A stretch of 64,000 nt of DNA from Brevibacillus antibioticus. Lineage in GTDB: Bacteria; Bacillota; Bacilli; Brevibacillales; Brevibacillaceae. Below, in pieces: positions 36,855 through 47,718 of this stretch; position 1 is the stretch's first letter; the number at the start of each line of letters is the position of its first letter. The stretch spans positions 1,941,501 to 2,005,500 of the forward strand of contig NZ_SZNK01000001.1 of NCBI RefSeq assembly GCF_005217615.1, written 5' to 3'. Made by a program: the position numbers and the translations under genes. Under the pieces are notes generated by a model. That model saw only the letters and a list, made by a program, of their open reading frames with translations. It did not search any database and had not been told where the DNA came from.

Positions 36855-39800
36855 TTAAATTAATTCCAGGATGTTCTCCAATTCTTCCATGGAAAGGTCA
36901 TCATCACCGAGATCGCTCGGGGTCAATTCTCCATTTTCTTTTGACATGCAATGCTCAATAATGCTGAGCAAGTGATTCCGATAGCTGTCTGCCAATTTCA
37001 CAATGGTCTCTTCCTTATACTGGAGGCTGCTGTAACCAAAACTGATTTGGAGCTTTCCATCCTCGATCAACCCGGAAATATCCAACAAGAATGCTCTCTC
37101 CGATTCTGGACTGAAAAGCTGCCCCGTACCGATTGGCGAGAAAGTAAATCCGCCAGATTTTACATCCGAATCAAATTGCCCGAGGTAGTTAAAGCTGATT
37201 TCCGGTTGCAGGCTAAATTGCAAGGATGGACGCAGTTTATCCCCAGTCATCGTACGTAAAATCTCGTAGCCAATTCCTTTTTTTGGAATATGGCGCAAAC
37301 TTTCTTTGATTTGCTTGATTTGGTATGACAAGTCCTTTGATTTTTCCATATCAAGCACGACAGGGAACTGGGATGTGAACCACCCAATCGTTCTGGTCAC
37401 ATTCATTTCATTCTGAATATCTTCGCGACCGTGGCCTTCCAGGTTGATGACAGCGTAGTTGGTATTCGCCCACTCTTTCACGGTTAATCCCAACGCAGTC
37501 AGCAACAGGTCATTTATTTCTGTGTGATAGGCATGATGAACGTGACGTAAAAGGTTTTCTGTCTCTTGAGCAGTCAACTCGATCTTCGCTGTACGGGTGT
37601 GCTTTTGTTTACGATCTGCTGTAACAAAATCGGTTGGCAACTTTTCTGCCGTGGCCGTGCTCTCGAGGTTGTGCCAGTATGCAGCTTCTCGTAAAAGCTC
37701 GTCACTCTGCGCATAGTTTTGCAATTGAGCCGACCAATCCTTGAAGGAATCTGTCTTTTTCGGCAAGACGATCTCCTGATTGTGGAGAGCCTGCGAATAG
37801 GCAGATGAAAAATCTTCAAACAAGATGCGCCATGAGACGCCATCCACGACTAGATGATGAATGGCAATCAGTAAATGGTCCCCTTCCGTTGTGGAGAAGA
37901 GTGCCAAGTGGACGAGTGGTCCCTGTTCCAAATCGATACTGCTTTGGATATGATCAGACAACTCTAGAATATGAGCTGTGCTATTTGTATGGTCTTTCAA
38001 GTCATACGAATGGAAGCGGAATCGCTCACCTGTCAGCGCTCGATTGATTTGCGTGATTGTCTCATTTTCCTGTTTGTATATCATGCGCAACGCATCGTGG
38101 TGCTCGACGATTTTATAGAACGCCTGCTGAACAAGTCCCGGATCGAAGCCATCCTCTCGGAACAGCATGACAGCCTGATTCCAGTGATGACGATCAGTGA
38201 AATTGCATTCGAAGAACCACTTCTGGATGGGCGTCAAGCTAATCTCGCCGTCTACTACTCCCTGATCGCTCTCTCTATTGTTCGGTATGACATGGGCTGC
38301 AACTTGTTCAATGGTCGGATATTGGAACAGTTCCTTCATCGCTAGCGTCCAGCCTGATGCGTGCAAACGCGTGGATACCTGAATGGCCTTGATGGAATCT
38401 CCGCCCAATTCAAAGAAGTTATCTTTCATTCCCACTTGCCCAATTCCCAATACCTCTGCCCAAGTCGTTGCAAGCAAGTGTTCCAGTTCATTTTGCGGTG
38501 CTTCATATTCTCTGCCCGATTTCTCTTCGTGACTTGGCTTCGGCAATGCTTTGCGGTCAATTTTGTCATTCGGTGTCAACGGCATCTTATCCAACTGAAC
38601 AAAGAAGGAGGGAACCATATAATTTGGTAATTCTTTTCCCATGAATTCTCGCAGTTGAGCCGGACTCGCATCCCCATCGGCTACATAGTATGCGCACAGG
38701 TAAGGTTGCCCCTGGTCATCCGAATGTGTGATGGCTACTGCCTCCATAATCGTCTCAAATCGCAACAGAACACTCTCGACTTCGCCCAACTCTACCCGAT
38801 GACCGCGTACCTTCACCTGATGATCGATTCTGCCGAGATACTCGATATTTCCGTCCGGAAGCCATTTGGCCAGATCCCCGGTACGATACATCTTCTCTCC
38901 TGGCACAAACGGATTGTCGACGAATTTTTCAGCTGTCAATTCTGGTCGATTCCAATATCCTCTGGCTAGCGACACCCCGCTGATGCACAATTCACCTATT
39001 TGACCGACTGTCTTCAATTGCATTTGTTCATCCACGATGAACAGCTTCGTATTCTGAATAGGTTTGCCAATCGTAATGCTCTGACCAACTGGTTCATGCG
39101 GCAAAGCTTCCCAGAGTGTCGCGCAAACCGTACTCTCTGTAGGGCCGTAGCCATTGATATAGGTCACTTTCTCTTTCCATTGCTCTATCAACGCGATAGA
39201 AGCTGCCGATCCAGCAGTAATCAGGATACGTAATGACGGCATACGTTCAGGCTCAAGATAAATGGCATACGTCGGCGGCAACGTGAGAATGGTAATACCG
39301 TTTTTGTGGACGTATTCCTCAAATTTGCGGAAATCGTTGATCGTATCGCGGGAGATAATATACAAGGTCGCTCCTGCCAAAAGAGCTATAAACATATCCC
39401 ACACCGATGCGTCAAAAGAAATACTCGCAAAATGCCCTGGGCGATCTTGTGGTGTTACGCCAAGTTGATTCCTGAACACCGCTTGCAGATTGGCCGCTCC
39501 TTTGTGCTCCAGCATGACGCCCTTTGGATTGCCAGTGGTACCGGACGTGTAAATGATATAGGCAAGATCAGACGGCTTGTTAATGCAAAGCAGATTGTCT
39601 GTATGCGACGAATAGCTCCCTGCATCGTCCAAATCGATAATTTCTGCCTGACTGGAAACCTTGTGGATCAAGTGATTATGCGTTACCACGAGCTTTGCTT
39701 GACTGTCCTCGATCATGTAACGGATTCTTTCTTCGGGATAATCCGGATCAACCGGCAAAAAGGCGCCGCCAGCTTTTAAAATGGCAAGTGTGGCAATGGC

Positions 39801-41369
39801 CATTTCCAAGGAGCGTTCTACCATCATGAGGACGATTTGCGATGGCCCTACTCCTCTTTCACGCAATACGGTGGCTAGCTGGTTCGCTCTTTCATTGAGC
39901 TCTTGGTACGTCATCTGATTCTCTTCAAATACAACGGCCGTATGATCAGGCATGTTCGCTGCCAGTTCCTCAAAGAGCTGCTGTATAGTCTGGTCTTCCG
40001 CGTACTCTCTGTCTGTATGATTGAACTCCACCAGCAACAACTGCTTTTCTTCTGCCGTCAGCATCTCAATCTCTTGAAGCTGCCTATCAGGTTCTGCCGT
40101 AACATTTCGTAGAATTTGCATGAAATGACGCGACATTCTGTCTACAGTATCTCTTCTAAACAGCTTGGTGCTGTACTCCAGTCGCAGCAACAGGTCTGTT
40201 TCCCGTTCAGTCAGGTGAAAAGACAGGTCGAACTTTGAAATGGCAAGCGCGCTCGTCGATTCATAGGGATGATAGGTCAGTTGACCCAGTGTTTTTCGGT
40301 AAAGTTCGTCGGTTTGCAGAATGAACATGGTATCAAAAAGTGGATTGCGTCCCGGATCACGTTGAATGCCAAGCTTTTCAACCAGATGCTCCAACGGATA
40401 ATCCTGATGACCATAGGCATCCAGGGCATTCTGCTTGACTTCCATCAGAAACTCCTTGAAGGTCTTCTCTGCTGTCGGTTTGTTTCTGATTGCTAGCGTA
40501 TTGACGAACATACCGACAATCGGTTCGAGCTCAGCCCGTGTCTTGCCCGAGATTGGCGTTCCGACAACGATATCATCCTGCCCCGTATACTTCGAGAGCA
40601 GCAAATTGTATGCGGCTAGCAAGACCATAAACAAGGTCGTTTTCGTTTCTGCAGCCAGCGCGTGCAAAGCTTCCAGTAGAGGTCTATCGGTAGCAAGTAC
40701 GATTTGATCACCCTCAAAGCTTTTCACAGTTGGGCGTGGAAAATCTGTCGGAATCTCCAAGACCGTGTAATGCCCCTCAAACGCATGGCGCCAATACTCT
40801 TCTTGCTTCTTGAAGTCATCTGACTCGTTAAAGCGTTTTTGCCAGACAGAAAAATCTTTGTATTGGATACGCAGCTCGGGTATTTGTCTGCCTTGATACA
40901 ATTCCGCCAGTTCATTGAAGATAATCGTGACAGACGAGGCATCCGAAGCAATATGATGCATGTCATACAAGAGCAGATGACGTTCATCCGAGATTTGCAC
41001 GAGACCCATGCGCAGCAGTGGCGGAACAGCCAGATCAAATGGACGGACAAACGTATGGAAAATTTCATCGATCTGATGTTCTTCCGCACTCCGATACTCC
41101 ATTTCCACTTCCACGTGGTCATGAATTTTTTGGACCAGCTGATCTCCTACCATCTCAAAGGAGGTTCTCCAGATTTCGTGACGATCTACCAATGCTTGCA
41201 GGGCATGAACCAATTGATCGCGATCCAGTTGACCCTCTAGCATGATCATCCCAGGCGTATTGTAGCTGATACCCGCGCCTTCCAACTGATGGAGGACGTA
41301 CATCCGCTGCTGGGCAGATGATACTGGGTAGTAATCTTGTGGTTCTGCTGGTTGAATCGATGCATCTGG
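36855..41369 (-). other. TycB module 3: C-A(Phe/Trp)-PCP-E
   Basis: Boundaries are approximate; the epimerase begins near 38290. The pocket reads D-A-W-T-I-A-G-V-C, close to the Phe code of TycA but with Gly instead of Ala and Val instead of Ile, which may widen the pocket for Trp. The C-domain motif is HHIASDA, with Ala replacing the usual Gly of HHxxxDG. Confidence 0.8.
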
Positions 41370-44300
41370 CGCATTCTCACTGCTTGCTATCAGCCTGGAC
41401 AAGGCTCGAACGGTGGGATGTTCAAACAAATGCTTCAAAGGAAGATCGGTTTGAAACTCCCGATGCACATGCGCCACTATCGTCATCGCTTTCAAGGAAT
41501 GTCCACCCAGCTCAAAAAAGTTATCCATCACTCCGATACCGGAGATGCCAAGGACGTTTTCCCAAATCTTGGCCAGTGTTGCCTCTACTTCATTAGCAGG
41601 CGCGACATACTCCACACCTGTTGTAGGCTTTCCTTCAGGCTTCGGCAGCGCTTTGCGATCGATCTTGCCATTAGGCGTGAGCGGGAAAGCATCCAGTTGA
41701 ACCAGATAGGTTGGGACCATATACGCTGGCAGTTCTTGTGATAGATGGATTCGAAGCGCCACTTCCGAGATGTTTTCTTTCCCGGTGAAATAGGCCGTCA
41801 GATACGCGTCCCCGCTTCCATCCTGATAAGCAACGACAATCGCTTCATTTGTCGTTTCATAGCTGAGAAGAACCGATTCTATCTCCCCGATCTCAATCCG
41901 GTATCCTCTCACTTTTACTTGTTCATCCAGGCGTCCTGCGAATTCAATCGTACCGTCTGGGAGCCATCTACCAAGGTCGCCCGTCTTATACATGCGTTCA
42001 CCAGGCTCAAATGGATTGGAAACAAACTTCTCCTCGGTAAGCTCTGGTTTGTTCCAATACCCACGTGCCAAACCGAGCCCGCCTATGCATATCTCTCCTA
42101 CTACACCGATCGGTAGCAGTTGATGCGAATGGTCCACGATGTATATGCTTGTGTTTGCTATTGGCTGTCCAATCGTGATCGGAGCATCTGGGAGCGTATC
42201 GCACAGATAGGTGGCGATAACGCTGCTTTCTGTCGGACCGTACGCATTGACAGCAATCATCTGCGGATTCATCTCTTTGCACATCTCAACTAACTTCGGT
42301 GATAGCTTTTCTCCCCCGAGCACAGCCATTTTCATTGGACTGATCTCGTCGGTGGTGCTGCATTCCAAAATCGCCTGGAACAAACTCGGCACGCATAACG
42401 TGTAGCTGCAACTCCATGTTGAGATCAGGTTTTTGAGCGCTACTGGATCTTTGGCTTCTTCATCCTTTGTCAAGACAACAGTTGAACCGGATAGAATCAA
42501 CGCAAAGAAAGTAAGGACAAAACCATCAAAAGCAAAGGATAGAGCCAGCAAACCTCTGTCATGGACAGATAAGGCAAACTCTTCTTTGTTCCACGTCACA
42601 CTGTTGACAATACCTCGGTGTTCCACCATGACCCCTTTTGGCTTGCCTGTCGTACCCGATGTGTAAATGATGTAAGCCAGATTGGTAGCCGTATGAATCG
42701 GGTCAAGGTTTGTGGTGATACGAGAATAGTTACTCTTATCCTCCAGATACAGGCATTCCACGCAAGCAACAACCTTTGTTCCAAGATGCTCTTGGGTAAG
42801 CACCAAACGAGCCTCGCAATCTTCCAGCATATAAGCAATGCGATCATTCGGATATTCTGGATCGATAGGCACGTATGCTCCGCCAGCCTTGTGAATGGCA
42901 AGGATTCCAATCACCATCTCCATGGAACGATTTGCCATAATCCCAACTCGTTCGTCAGCCTTTACTCCTTTTTTCCGTAATGTACGAGCAAGCTGATTGG
43001 CTTTCTTATTGAGCTCTTGATATGTCAACTTTTCGTCCCCGCAAACCAGCGCGATTTGATTAGGGGTTTTCAGCACTTGTTCTTCAAATAGCAGTGGAAG
43101 TGTGCTTTCCAACTGAACAGGCTTAAATGTGTCATTGAACTGGACCAGCAATTCCTGCTTTTCTTGGTCGGTAAGCATCTCCATCTGATAGAGAGCCAAG
43201 TCCGTATTCCGGATGACTTCTTGCAAGATTTGGATGTAATGACGCGACATGCGTTCGATGGTCTCCTGCTTGAACAGCTTGGTGCAAAATTCGAAGCAGA
43301 ATAGGAGACTAGCATCGTTTTGGGTTGCTTCGAGCGTCAAATCGAATTTCGCCATTTTGCCCTCTGGCACGTAAGGCGTCACTGTCATGTCCTCGATCTT
43401 GATTGGATCGGCATCCATGTTTTGCAAAATGAACAAGGTATCAAACAATGGATTGCGGCTTCGATTTCGATTAACCGCCAGCTTTTCGACGAGCTCCTCA
43501 AACGGGTACTCCCCATGCTCAAAAGCAGCGAGTGTATTGTCTTTCACTTCTCGTAAAAATTGCTTGAAGCTTTTCGTTGCCACCGGCTGATTTCTCATTG
43601 CCAGCGTGTTGACGAACATACCCGTGATGCTTTCCGTGTCAGGGTGTGTTCGTCCAGCTGTCACGGTTCCGACCACCATGTCTTCTTGCCCGGAGTATTT
43701 GGCGAGCAAAACATGATACGCTGCCATGAGCACCATGTAGAGCGTCGTACCAGTATCGGCCGCCACTCGTTGCAAGCCATTCAGCAGATGTTTTTCTGTG
43801 CGGAATAGATAACGTACGCCCTCAAAGCTTTGAACTGAAGGTCGAGAGTAGTCCAAAGGCAGGTTCAAAACAGGAATTTCACCAGCGAATTGCTCGGTCC
43901 AATACGCTTCTTGTTTTCTGTATTTGTCTGTCTGTGCCAGACCTTTTTCCCAAACCGCGAAGTCTTTATATTGAATGCGTTGCTCTGGCAAGGATTTGTC
44001 TTGATAGAGCTGTGCAAGATCATTCAGGATGATTTGCGATGACACGCCATCCGAGATGATATGGTGCATATCGATGATCATGACATGGCGCCGATCTCCC
44101 AGTTTGACCAGTCCAACCCGACTTAATGGAGCCTTTTCCAAATCAAACGGACACATGAAATCCGTGATGACTTGATTCAAACAATCTTCTGTCGCTTCCA
44201 TGTAGGCGATTGGCAGTTTGCATTCCGGATGGATGCGTTGAACCGGCTCACCGTTGATGGTATGGAAGGAGGTTCGCAGCGACTCATGTCGATTCACTAG

Positions 44301-47300
44301 ATTAGAAATGGCATGTTCCAGCTGCTCCACATTCAATTCCCCATCGAGTACCGTCACAACGGGCAGATTGTACACCGTACTATCCGGATCAAGCTGGTTT
44401 AATAGGAGCATGCGTTTTTGCGCTGAGGATACAGGATAGTGCTCTTGCATGACGACCTGCGGAATAGCGAGATACGTTCCTTCCTGTTCACCTTCCACAT
44501 ACTTGGCGATTTCTTGAATGGTTGGTCTATCAAACAACACGCGAAGCGGAACATCTGCTTGGCAGTCTTTTTGCATCCGGGAAATGAGATGAATCGCCTT
44601 TAGCGAATGACCCCCCAGTGTGAAAAAATTATCCTGAATGCCAATCGGAGACACGCCGAGTACGTTTTCCCATATCGCTGCCATTTTCTGTTCCAGTTCG
44701 GTTGTCGGAGCGAGGTAATCCGCTCCCGTAAATGCATTGCCCTCTGGTATGGGCAAAGCTCTTCTGTCTGTTTTCCCGTTAGGTGTGACCGGAATCCGCT
44801 CCAGCTTCATAAAGAACGAAGGGATCATATACTCCGGTAGCGTTCGTGATAAGTACGCACGCAGCTCCTCGTTGCTGACTTCCTCTGTCAAAACGACATA
44901 GGCGCACAAATACTTTCCGCCTGTCTCATCCGTTCTATCGATGACTACGGCTTCCTTAATCAATGGGTGGTTGAGCAGGTGCGATTCGATCTCTCCCAGC
45001 TCAATACGATGACCCCTGATTTTTACCTGATGGTCGATTCGCCCTAAGAACTCGATATTGCCATCCGGCATCCAACGAGCCAGATCACCCGTTCGATACA
45101 TTCTTTCGCCTGATTGATACGGGTTCTCGAGAAACTTCTCCGCAGTCAGCTCCGGATTATGCAAATAACCTCTTCCTACGTTCGCACCAGAGATATACAA
45201 TTCCCCAACAATGCCCTCTGGTTTCATTTGCAGGCTTTCATCCAGGATATAAATGCCTGTGTTGCTGATCGGTTTACCGATCGGTGGTAGCTCTGGTATA
45301 TCCATGCTTGGGTCCATCGTGTAGGTGGTTACCACATGTGTCTCCGACGGCCCGTAATGATTGTGCAAAAATACGTGATGGTTCCGCAGATATTTCTGAA
45401 GCTCATGCGTGACGACGAGCTGTTCCCCTGCTGTGATAATGTGCTTGACGCAACGCGGGAAGCTTTGCGCATAATCTTTTTCGTTAAAGATAAATTTCAA
45501 GAAGGATACAGGGAGGGACAAAGTGCTGATCTGTTTTTCCTGAATAAAGGCAAACAGTTTTTCAACATGACGTCTCATCTCATTCGTGATGAGATAGAGC
45601 TGTCCCCCGGAAAGTAGCGTGGAGAAAATCTCCTGGTAGCAAACATCAAAGCTGCATGTGGTATACTGCAATACTTTTTCATGAAAATCGATGTTGGTCT
45701 TGGCAAACGTAAAGTGCATCAGATTTGCCATGTTTTTATGCTCAAGCATGACGCCTTTTGGTTTCCCTGTTGTTCCAGAAGTGTAGATGATATAAAACAA
45801 GTCATCTGGTTGATTGATCGTTTCGACGGACGCACGGCTCTCTTCCCAGATGGCTGGAGCGCTCATATCTATTTTTTCAGTAGAGGCCGAGACCTTCCCT
45901 AGCAGATGCTGCTGGGTCACTACCAATTGAATCCCGCTATGCTCGAGCATGTAGGCAATTCGTTCTTCTGGCAGCTCCGGATCAATCGGTACAAACGCAC
46001 CACCAGCTTTCAAAACCCCAAGAATTCCGACAATCATCTCGATGGAGCGATCCATCATCGTACCAACAAGACCGTCTGCTACAATCCCTTTTCCTCTCAA
46101 AAATCTGGCGAGCTGATTGGACTTTTCATCTAGCTCCCGATACGTCAACTGCTGATCTCCGAATACGACAGCAACTTGCTCGGGAGTCTTTTCCACCTGT
46201 TCCATAAAGAGCTCGTGCATGGTTTTCGTTGGATAGGCAGCGGAAGTAGCAAGATTTCTGGCCATTAGCTGTTGTTTTTCCGTTTCTGTCAGCAAGGTAA
46301 CCTGTTGAAGGGTGACCTTCGGATTGTTTGCCACGCAAGCCGCGATCTGTTTGAGGTGCCCAGCCATTTTTTGGATAAAGGCTTCATCGAAAACAGCAGC
46401 ATTATAATCAAACCGCATCGCAATCTCTTCTTTGGGCATTACCATGACGGTCATGTCATAATTGGTAGGTTCAAACATCTCGACATCGGAAATGGCAAAG
46501 CCTACTTGCTGTGTCGAGGCCTTTTTCTGCAAGGCCTCGACTAATGGATAGTTTTCGATGACCATCAGGTGATCGATCAAATCTTGCTTCAATACGGAAT
46601 CGTTTTGAATCTCGTACAAAGGCACATGCTCATATCGCTGGGATTGCAGTGTTCTTTGGTGCACATCCTGTATCAAGTCGACAAAGGTTTGATCGTTTTT
46701 CGCTTGAATGCGGAATGGAATGGTATTGATGAACAACCCAACCATTTTGTCGATTCCGACGATTTCAGTTGGTCGCCCGGATACGACAGTGCCGAATAGC
46801 ACATCATTCGTAGTGTTATAGGATTGGAGGAGAATCCCCCATATGGTTTGAATCACAGTCGGCAATGTCACTTGATTTTGACTTGCGATCGCAGAAAGCT
46901 GCTGCGTCAGCATGCGGTCCATCACAAAACGATATTGCGCTGGTAGAAAGGCAGTGCTAGAAGACTTCCTAAATTTCGGCAAGGACGTTTGTTGTTCAAA
47001 CTGTTCCAGATAGTCTCTCCAATATACGAGAGCAGCGTCTTTATCTTGCTTATCCAGCCAGCGAATAAATTGGCTGTAAGGCTGCACTGGCTCAAGGGAA
47101 ATCGGAGCCCCGTTTTTTAAGGATAAATAGACGGAAAGCAAGTCATCAAAAATAATGCTAAAGCACCAACCGTCCATGAGTATGTGATGAAAACTCCAGA
47201 TGATTTGGTATTCACTCTCTGTCATTTGGAAAATAGCCACTCTCATCAACGAATCTTTCGCCAGATGAAAGGTTTTCTCTTGGTCATTCCTTTTGTATTG

Positions 47301-47624
47301 TGCGTAGCGCTGCTGCTTTTCTTTCTCGTCGTATGCAGTTAAATCGCAAAAAAGGATGGGAATGGGCCGTTCCTTCAAGACAACCTGCAAAGGCTGCTTT
47401 ACTTTTTCATAGAGAAACAAGGTACGGAATACATCATATCTCTCTACCAGCACATGCAAGCTATTGGTAAACAAACCAACATCAAGATCGCCCTGAATCG
47501 AAATGGACATTTGTACAAGATGAGAGTTATGTTCTTCATCTAGCAAGGCGTGAAATAACATTCCCTCCTGCATGGGCGTCAATAAATACATATCTTGTAC
47601 TTGTTCTTTGTTAAAAACACTCAT
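36855..47624 (-). CDS. tycB: Tyrocidine synthetase 2, three-module NRPS with epimerase
   Basis: The 3589-aa enzyme adds residues 2 to 4. The layout is C-A-PCP, C-A-PCP, C-A-PCP-E, ending in a helical tail (DLGDDDLSMEELENILELI) that should dock to TycC. The N-terminus (SVFNKEQVQDMYLLTPMQEG) is the partner for the TycA tail. The first two PCPs carry LGGHSLKA; the third has LGGDSIKA, typical before an epimerase. The first C domain has FHHILMDGW as for D-donors. Epimerase motifs include HHLVVDGVSWR and EGHGRED. The start is the ATG at 47624 after GAGGTG; 94 nt separate it from tycA. Confidence 0.97.
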   Translation of the reverse strand: MSVFNKEQVQDMYLLTPMQEGMLFHALLDEEHNSHLVQMSISIQGDLDVGLFTNSLHVLVERYDVFRTLFLYEKVKQPLQVVLKERPIPILFCDLTAYDEKEKQQRYAQYKRNDQEKTFHLAKDSLMRVAIFQMTESEYQIIWSFHHILMDGWCFSIIFDDLLSVYLSLKNGAPISLEPVQPYSQFIRWLDKQDKDAALVYWRDYLEQFEQQTSLPKFRKSSSTAFLPAQYRFVMDRMLTQQLSAIASQNQVTLPTVIQTIWGILLQSYNTTNDVLFGTVVSGRPTEIVGIDKMVGLFINTIPFRIQAKNDQTFVDLIQDVHQRTLQSQRYEHVPLYEIQNDSVLKQDLIDHLMVIENYPLVEALQKKASTQQVGFAISDVEMFEPTNYDMTVMVMPKEEIAMRFDYNAAVFDEAFIQKMAGHLKQIAACVANNPKVTLQQVTLLTETEKQQLMARNLATSAAYPTKTMHELFMEQVEKTPEQVAVVFGDQQLTYRELDEKSNQLARFLRGKGIVADGLVGTMMDRSIEMIVGILGVLKAGGAFVPIDPELPEERIAYMLEHSGIQLVVTQQHLLGKVSASTEKIDMSAPAIWEESRASVETINQPDDLFYIIYTSGTTGKPKGVMLEHKNMANLMHFTFAKTNIDFHEKVLQYTTCSFDVCYQEIFSTLLSGGQLYLITNEMRRHVEKLFAFIQEKQISTLSLPVSFLKFIFNEKDYAQSFPRCVKHIITAGEQLVVTHELQKYLRNHHVFLHNHYGPSETHVVTTYTMDPSMDIPELPPIGKPISNTGIYILDESLQMKPEGIVGELYISGANVGRGYLHNPELTAEKFLENPYQSGERMYRTGDLARWMPDGNIEFLGRIDHQVKIRGHRIELGEIESHLLNHPLIKEAVVIDRTDETGGKYLCAYVVLTEEVSNEELRAYLSRTLPEYMIPSFFMKLERIPVTPNGKTDRRALPIPEGNAFTGADYLAPTTELEQKMAAIWENVLGVSPIGIQDNFFTLGGHSLKAIHLISRMQKDCQADVPLRVLFDRPTIQEIAKYVEGEQEGTYLAIPQVVMQEHYPVSSAQKRMLLLNQLDPDSTVYNLPVVTVLDGELNVEQLEHAISNLVNRHESLRTSFHTINGEPVQRIHPECKLPIAYMEATEDCLNQVITDFMCPFDLEKAPLSRVGLVKLGDRRHVMIIDMHHIISDGVSSQIILNDLAQLYQDKSLPEQRIQYKDFAVWEKGLAQTDKYRKQEAYWTEQFAGEIPVLNLPLDYSRPSVQSFEGVRYLFRTEKHLLNGLQRVAADTGTTLYMVLMAAYHVLLAKYSGQEDMVVGTVTAGRTHPDTESITGMFVNTLAMRNQPVATKSFKQFLREVKDNTLAAFEHGEYPFEELVEKLAVNRNRSRNPLFDTLFILQNMDADPIKIEDMTVTPYVPEGKMAKFDLTLEATQNDASLLFCFEFCTKLFKQETIERMSRHYIQILQEVIRNTDLALYQMEMLTDQEKQELLVQFNDTFKPVQLESTLPLLFEEQVLKTPNQIALVCGDEKLTYQELNKKANQLARTLRKKGVKADERVGIMANRSMEMVIGILAIHKAGGAYVPIDPEYPNDRIAYMLEDCEARLVLTQEHLGTKVVACVECLYLEDKSNYSRITTNLDPIHTATNLAYIIYTSGTTGKPKGVMVEHRGIVNSVTWNKEEFALSVHDRGLLALSFAFDGFVLTFFALILSGSTVVLTKDEEAKDPVALKNLISTWSCSYTLCVPSLFQAILECSTTDEISPMKMAVLGGEKLSPKLVEMCKEMNPQMIAVNAYGPTESSVIATYLCDTLPDAPITIGQPIANTSIYIVDHSHQLLPIGVVGEICIGGLGLARGYWNKPELTEEKFVSNPFEPGERMYKTGDLGRWLPDGTIEFAGRLDEQVKVRGYRIEIGEIESVLLSYETTNEAIVVAYQDGSGDAYLTAYFTGKENISEVALRIHLSQELPAYMVPTYLVQLDAFPLTPNGKIDRKALPKPEGKPTTGVEYVAPANEVEATLAKIWENVLGISGIGVMDNFFELGGHSLKAMTIVAHVHREFQTDLPLKHLFEHPTVRALSRLIASSENAPDASIQPAEPQDYYPVSSAQQRMYVLHQLEGAGISYNTPGMIMLEGQLDRDQLVHALQALVDRHEIWRTSFEMVGDQLVQKIHDHVEVEMEYRSAEEHQIDEIFHTFVRPFDLAVPPLLRMGLVQISDERHLLLYDMHHIASDASSVTIIFNELAELYQGRQIPELRIQYKDFSVWQKRFNESDDFKKQEEYWRHAFEGHYTVLEIPTDFPRPTVKSFEGDQIVLATDRPLLEALHALAAETKTTLFMVLLAAYNLLLSKYTGQDDIVVGTPISGKTRAELEPIVGMFVNTLAIRNKPTAEKTFKEFLMEVKQNALDAYGHQDYPLEHLVEKLGIQRDPGRNPLFDTMFILQTDELYRKTLGQLTYHPYESTSALAISKFDLSFHLTERETDLLLRLEYSTKLFRRDTVDRMSRHFMQILRNVTAEPDRQLQEIEMLTAEEKQLLLVEFNHTDREYAEDQTIQQLFEELAANMPDHTAVVFEENQMTYQELNERANQLATVLRERGVGPSQIVLMMVERSLEMAIATLAILKAGGAFLPVDPDYPEERIRYMIEDSQAKLVVTHNHLIHKVSSQAEIIDLDDAGSYSSHTDNLLCINKPSDLAYIIYTSGTTGNPKGVMLEHKGAANLQAVFRNQLGVTPQDRPGHFASISFDASVWDMFIALLAGATLYIISRDTINDFRKFEEYVHKNGITILTLPPTYAIYLEPERMPSLRILITAGSAASIALIEQWKEKVTYINGYGPTESTVCATLWEALPHEPVGQSITIGKPIQNTKLFIVDEQMQLKTVGQIGELCISGVSLARGYWNRPELTAEKFVDNPFVPGEKMYRTGDLAKWLPDGNIEYLGRIDHQVKVRGHRVELGEVESVLLRFETIMEAVAITHSDDQGQPYLCAYYVADGDASPAQLREFMGKELPNYMVPSFFVQLDKMPLTPNDKIDRKALPKPSHEEKSGREYEAPQNELEHLLATTWAEVLGIGQVGMKDNFFELGGDSIKAIQVSTRLHASGWTLAMKELFQYPTIEQVAAHVIPNNRESDQGVVDGEISLTPIQKWFFECNFTDRHHWNQAVMLFREDGFDPGLVQQAFYKIVEHHDALRMIYKQENETITQINRALTGERFRFHSYDLKDHTNSTAHILELSDHIQSSIDLEQGPLVHLALFSTTEGDHLLIAIHHLVVDGVSWRILFEDFSSAYSQALHNQEIVLPKKTDSFKDWSAQLQNYAQSDELLREAAYWHNLESTATAEKLPTDFVTADRKQKHTRTAKIELTAQETENLLRHVHHAYHTEINDLLLTALGLTVKEWANTNYAVINLEGHGREDIQNEMNVTRTIGWFTSQFPVVLDMEKSKDLSYQIKQIKESLRHIPKKGIGYEILRTMTGDKLRPSLQFSLQPEISFNYLGQFDSDVKSGGFTFSPIGTGQLFSPESERAFLLDISGLIEDGKLQISFGYSSLQYKEETIVKLADSYRNHLLSIIEHCMSKENGELTPSDLGDDDLSMEELENILELI
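41370..44489 (-). other. TycB module 2: C-A(unclear, expected Phe/Trp)-PCP
   Basis: Boundaries are approximate. The pocket reads D-G-L-L-V-G-A-V-I, which I cannot match to a single amino acid. The tyrocidine scheme has Phe or Trp here. The A domain is strikingly similar to TycC module 3. Confidence 0.6.
44490..47624 (-). other. TycB module 1: C(D-donor)-A(Pro)-PCP
   Basis: Boundaries are approximate. The pocket reads D-V-Q-x-I-A-H-V-V, the proline code; I could not place the fourth residue with confidence. It joins D-Phe1 to Pro2. Confidence 0.85.
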
Positions 47625-47718
47625 TCCGGCACCTCGATATCTACATTATTTGTCATGTTTGTATGAAAATGTAAACTAAGAGCATAATTTACCCTATGAA
47701 ATTTTAGTAAGTGCTTCT

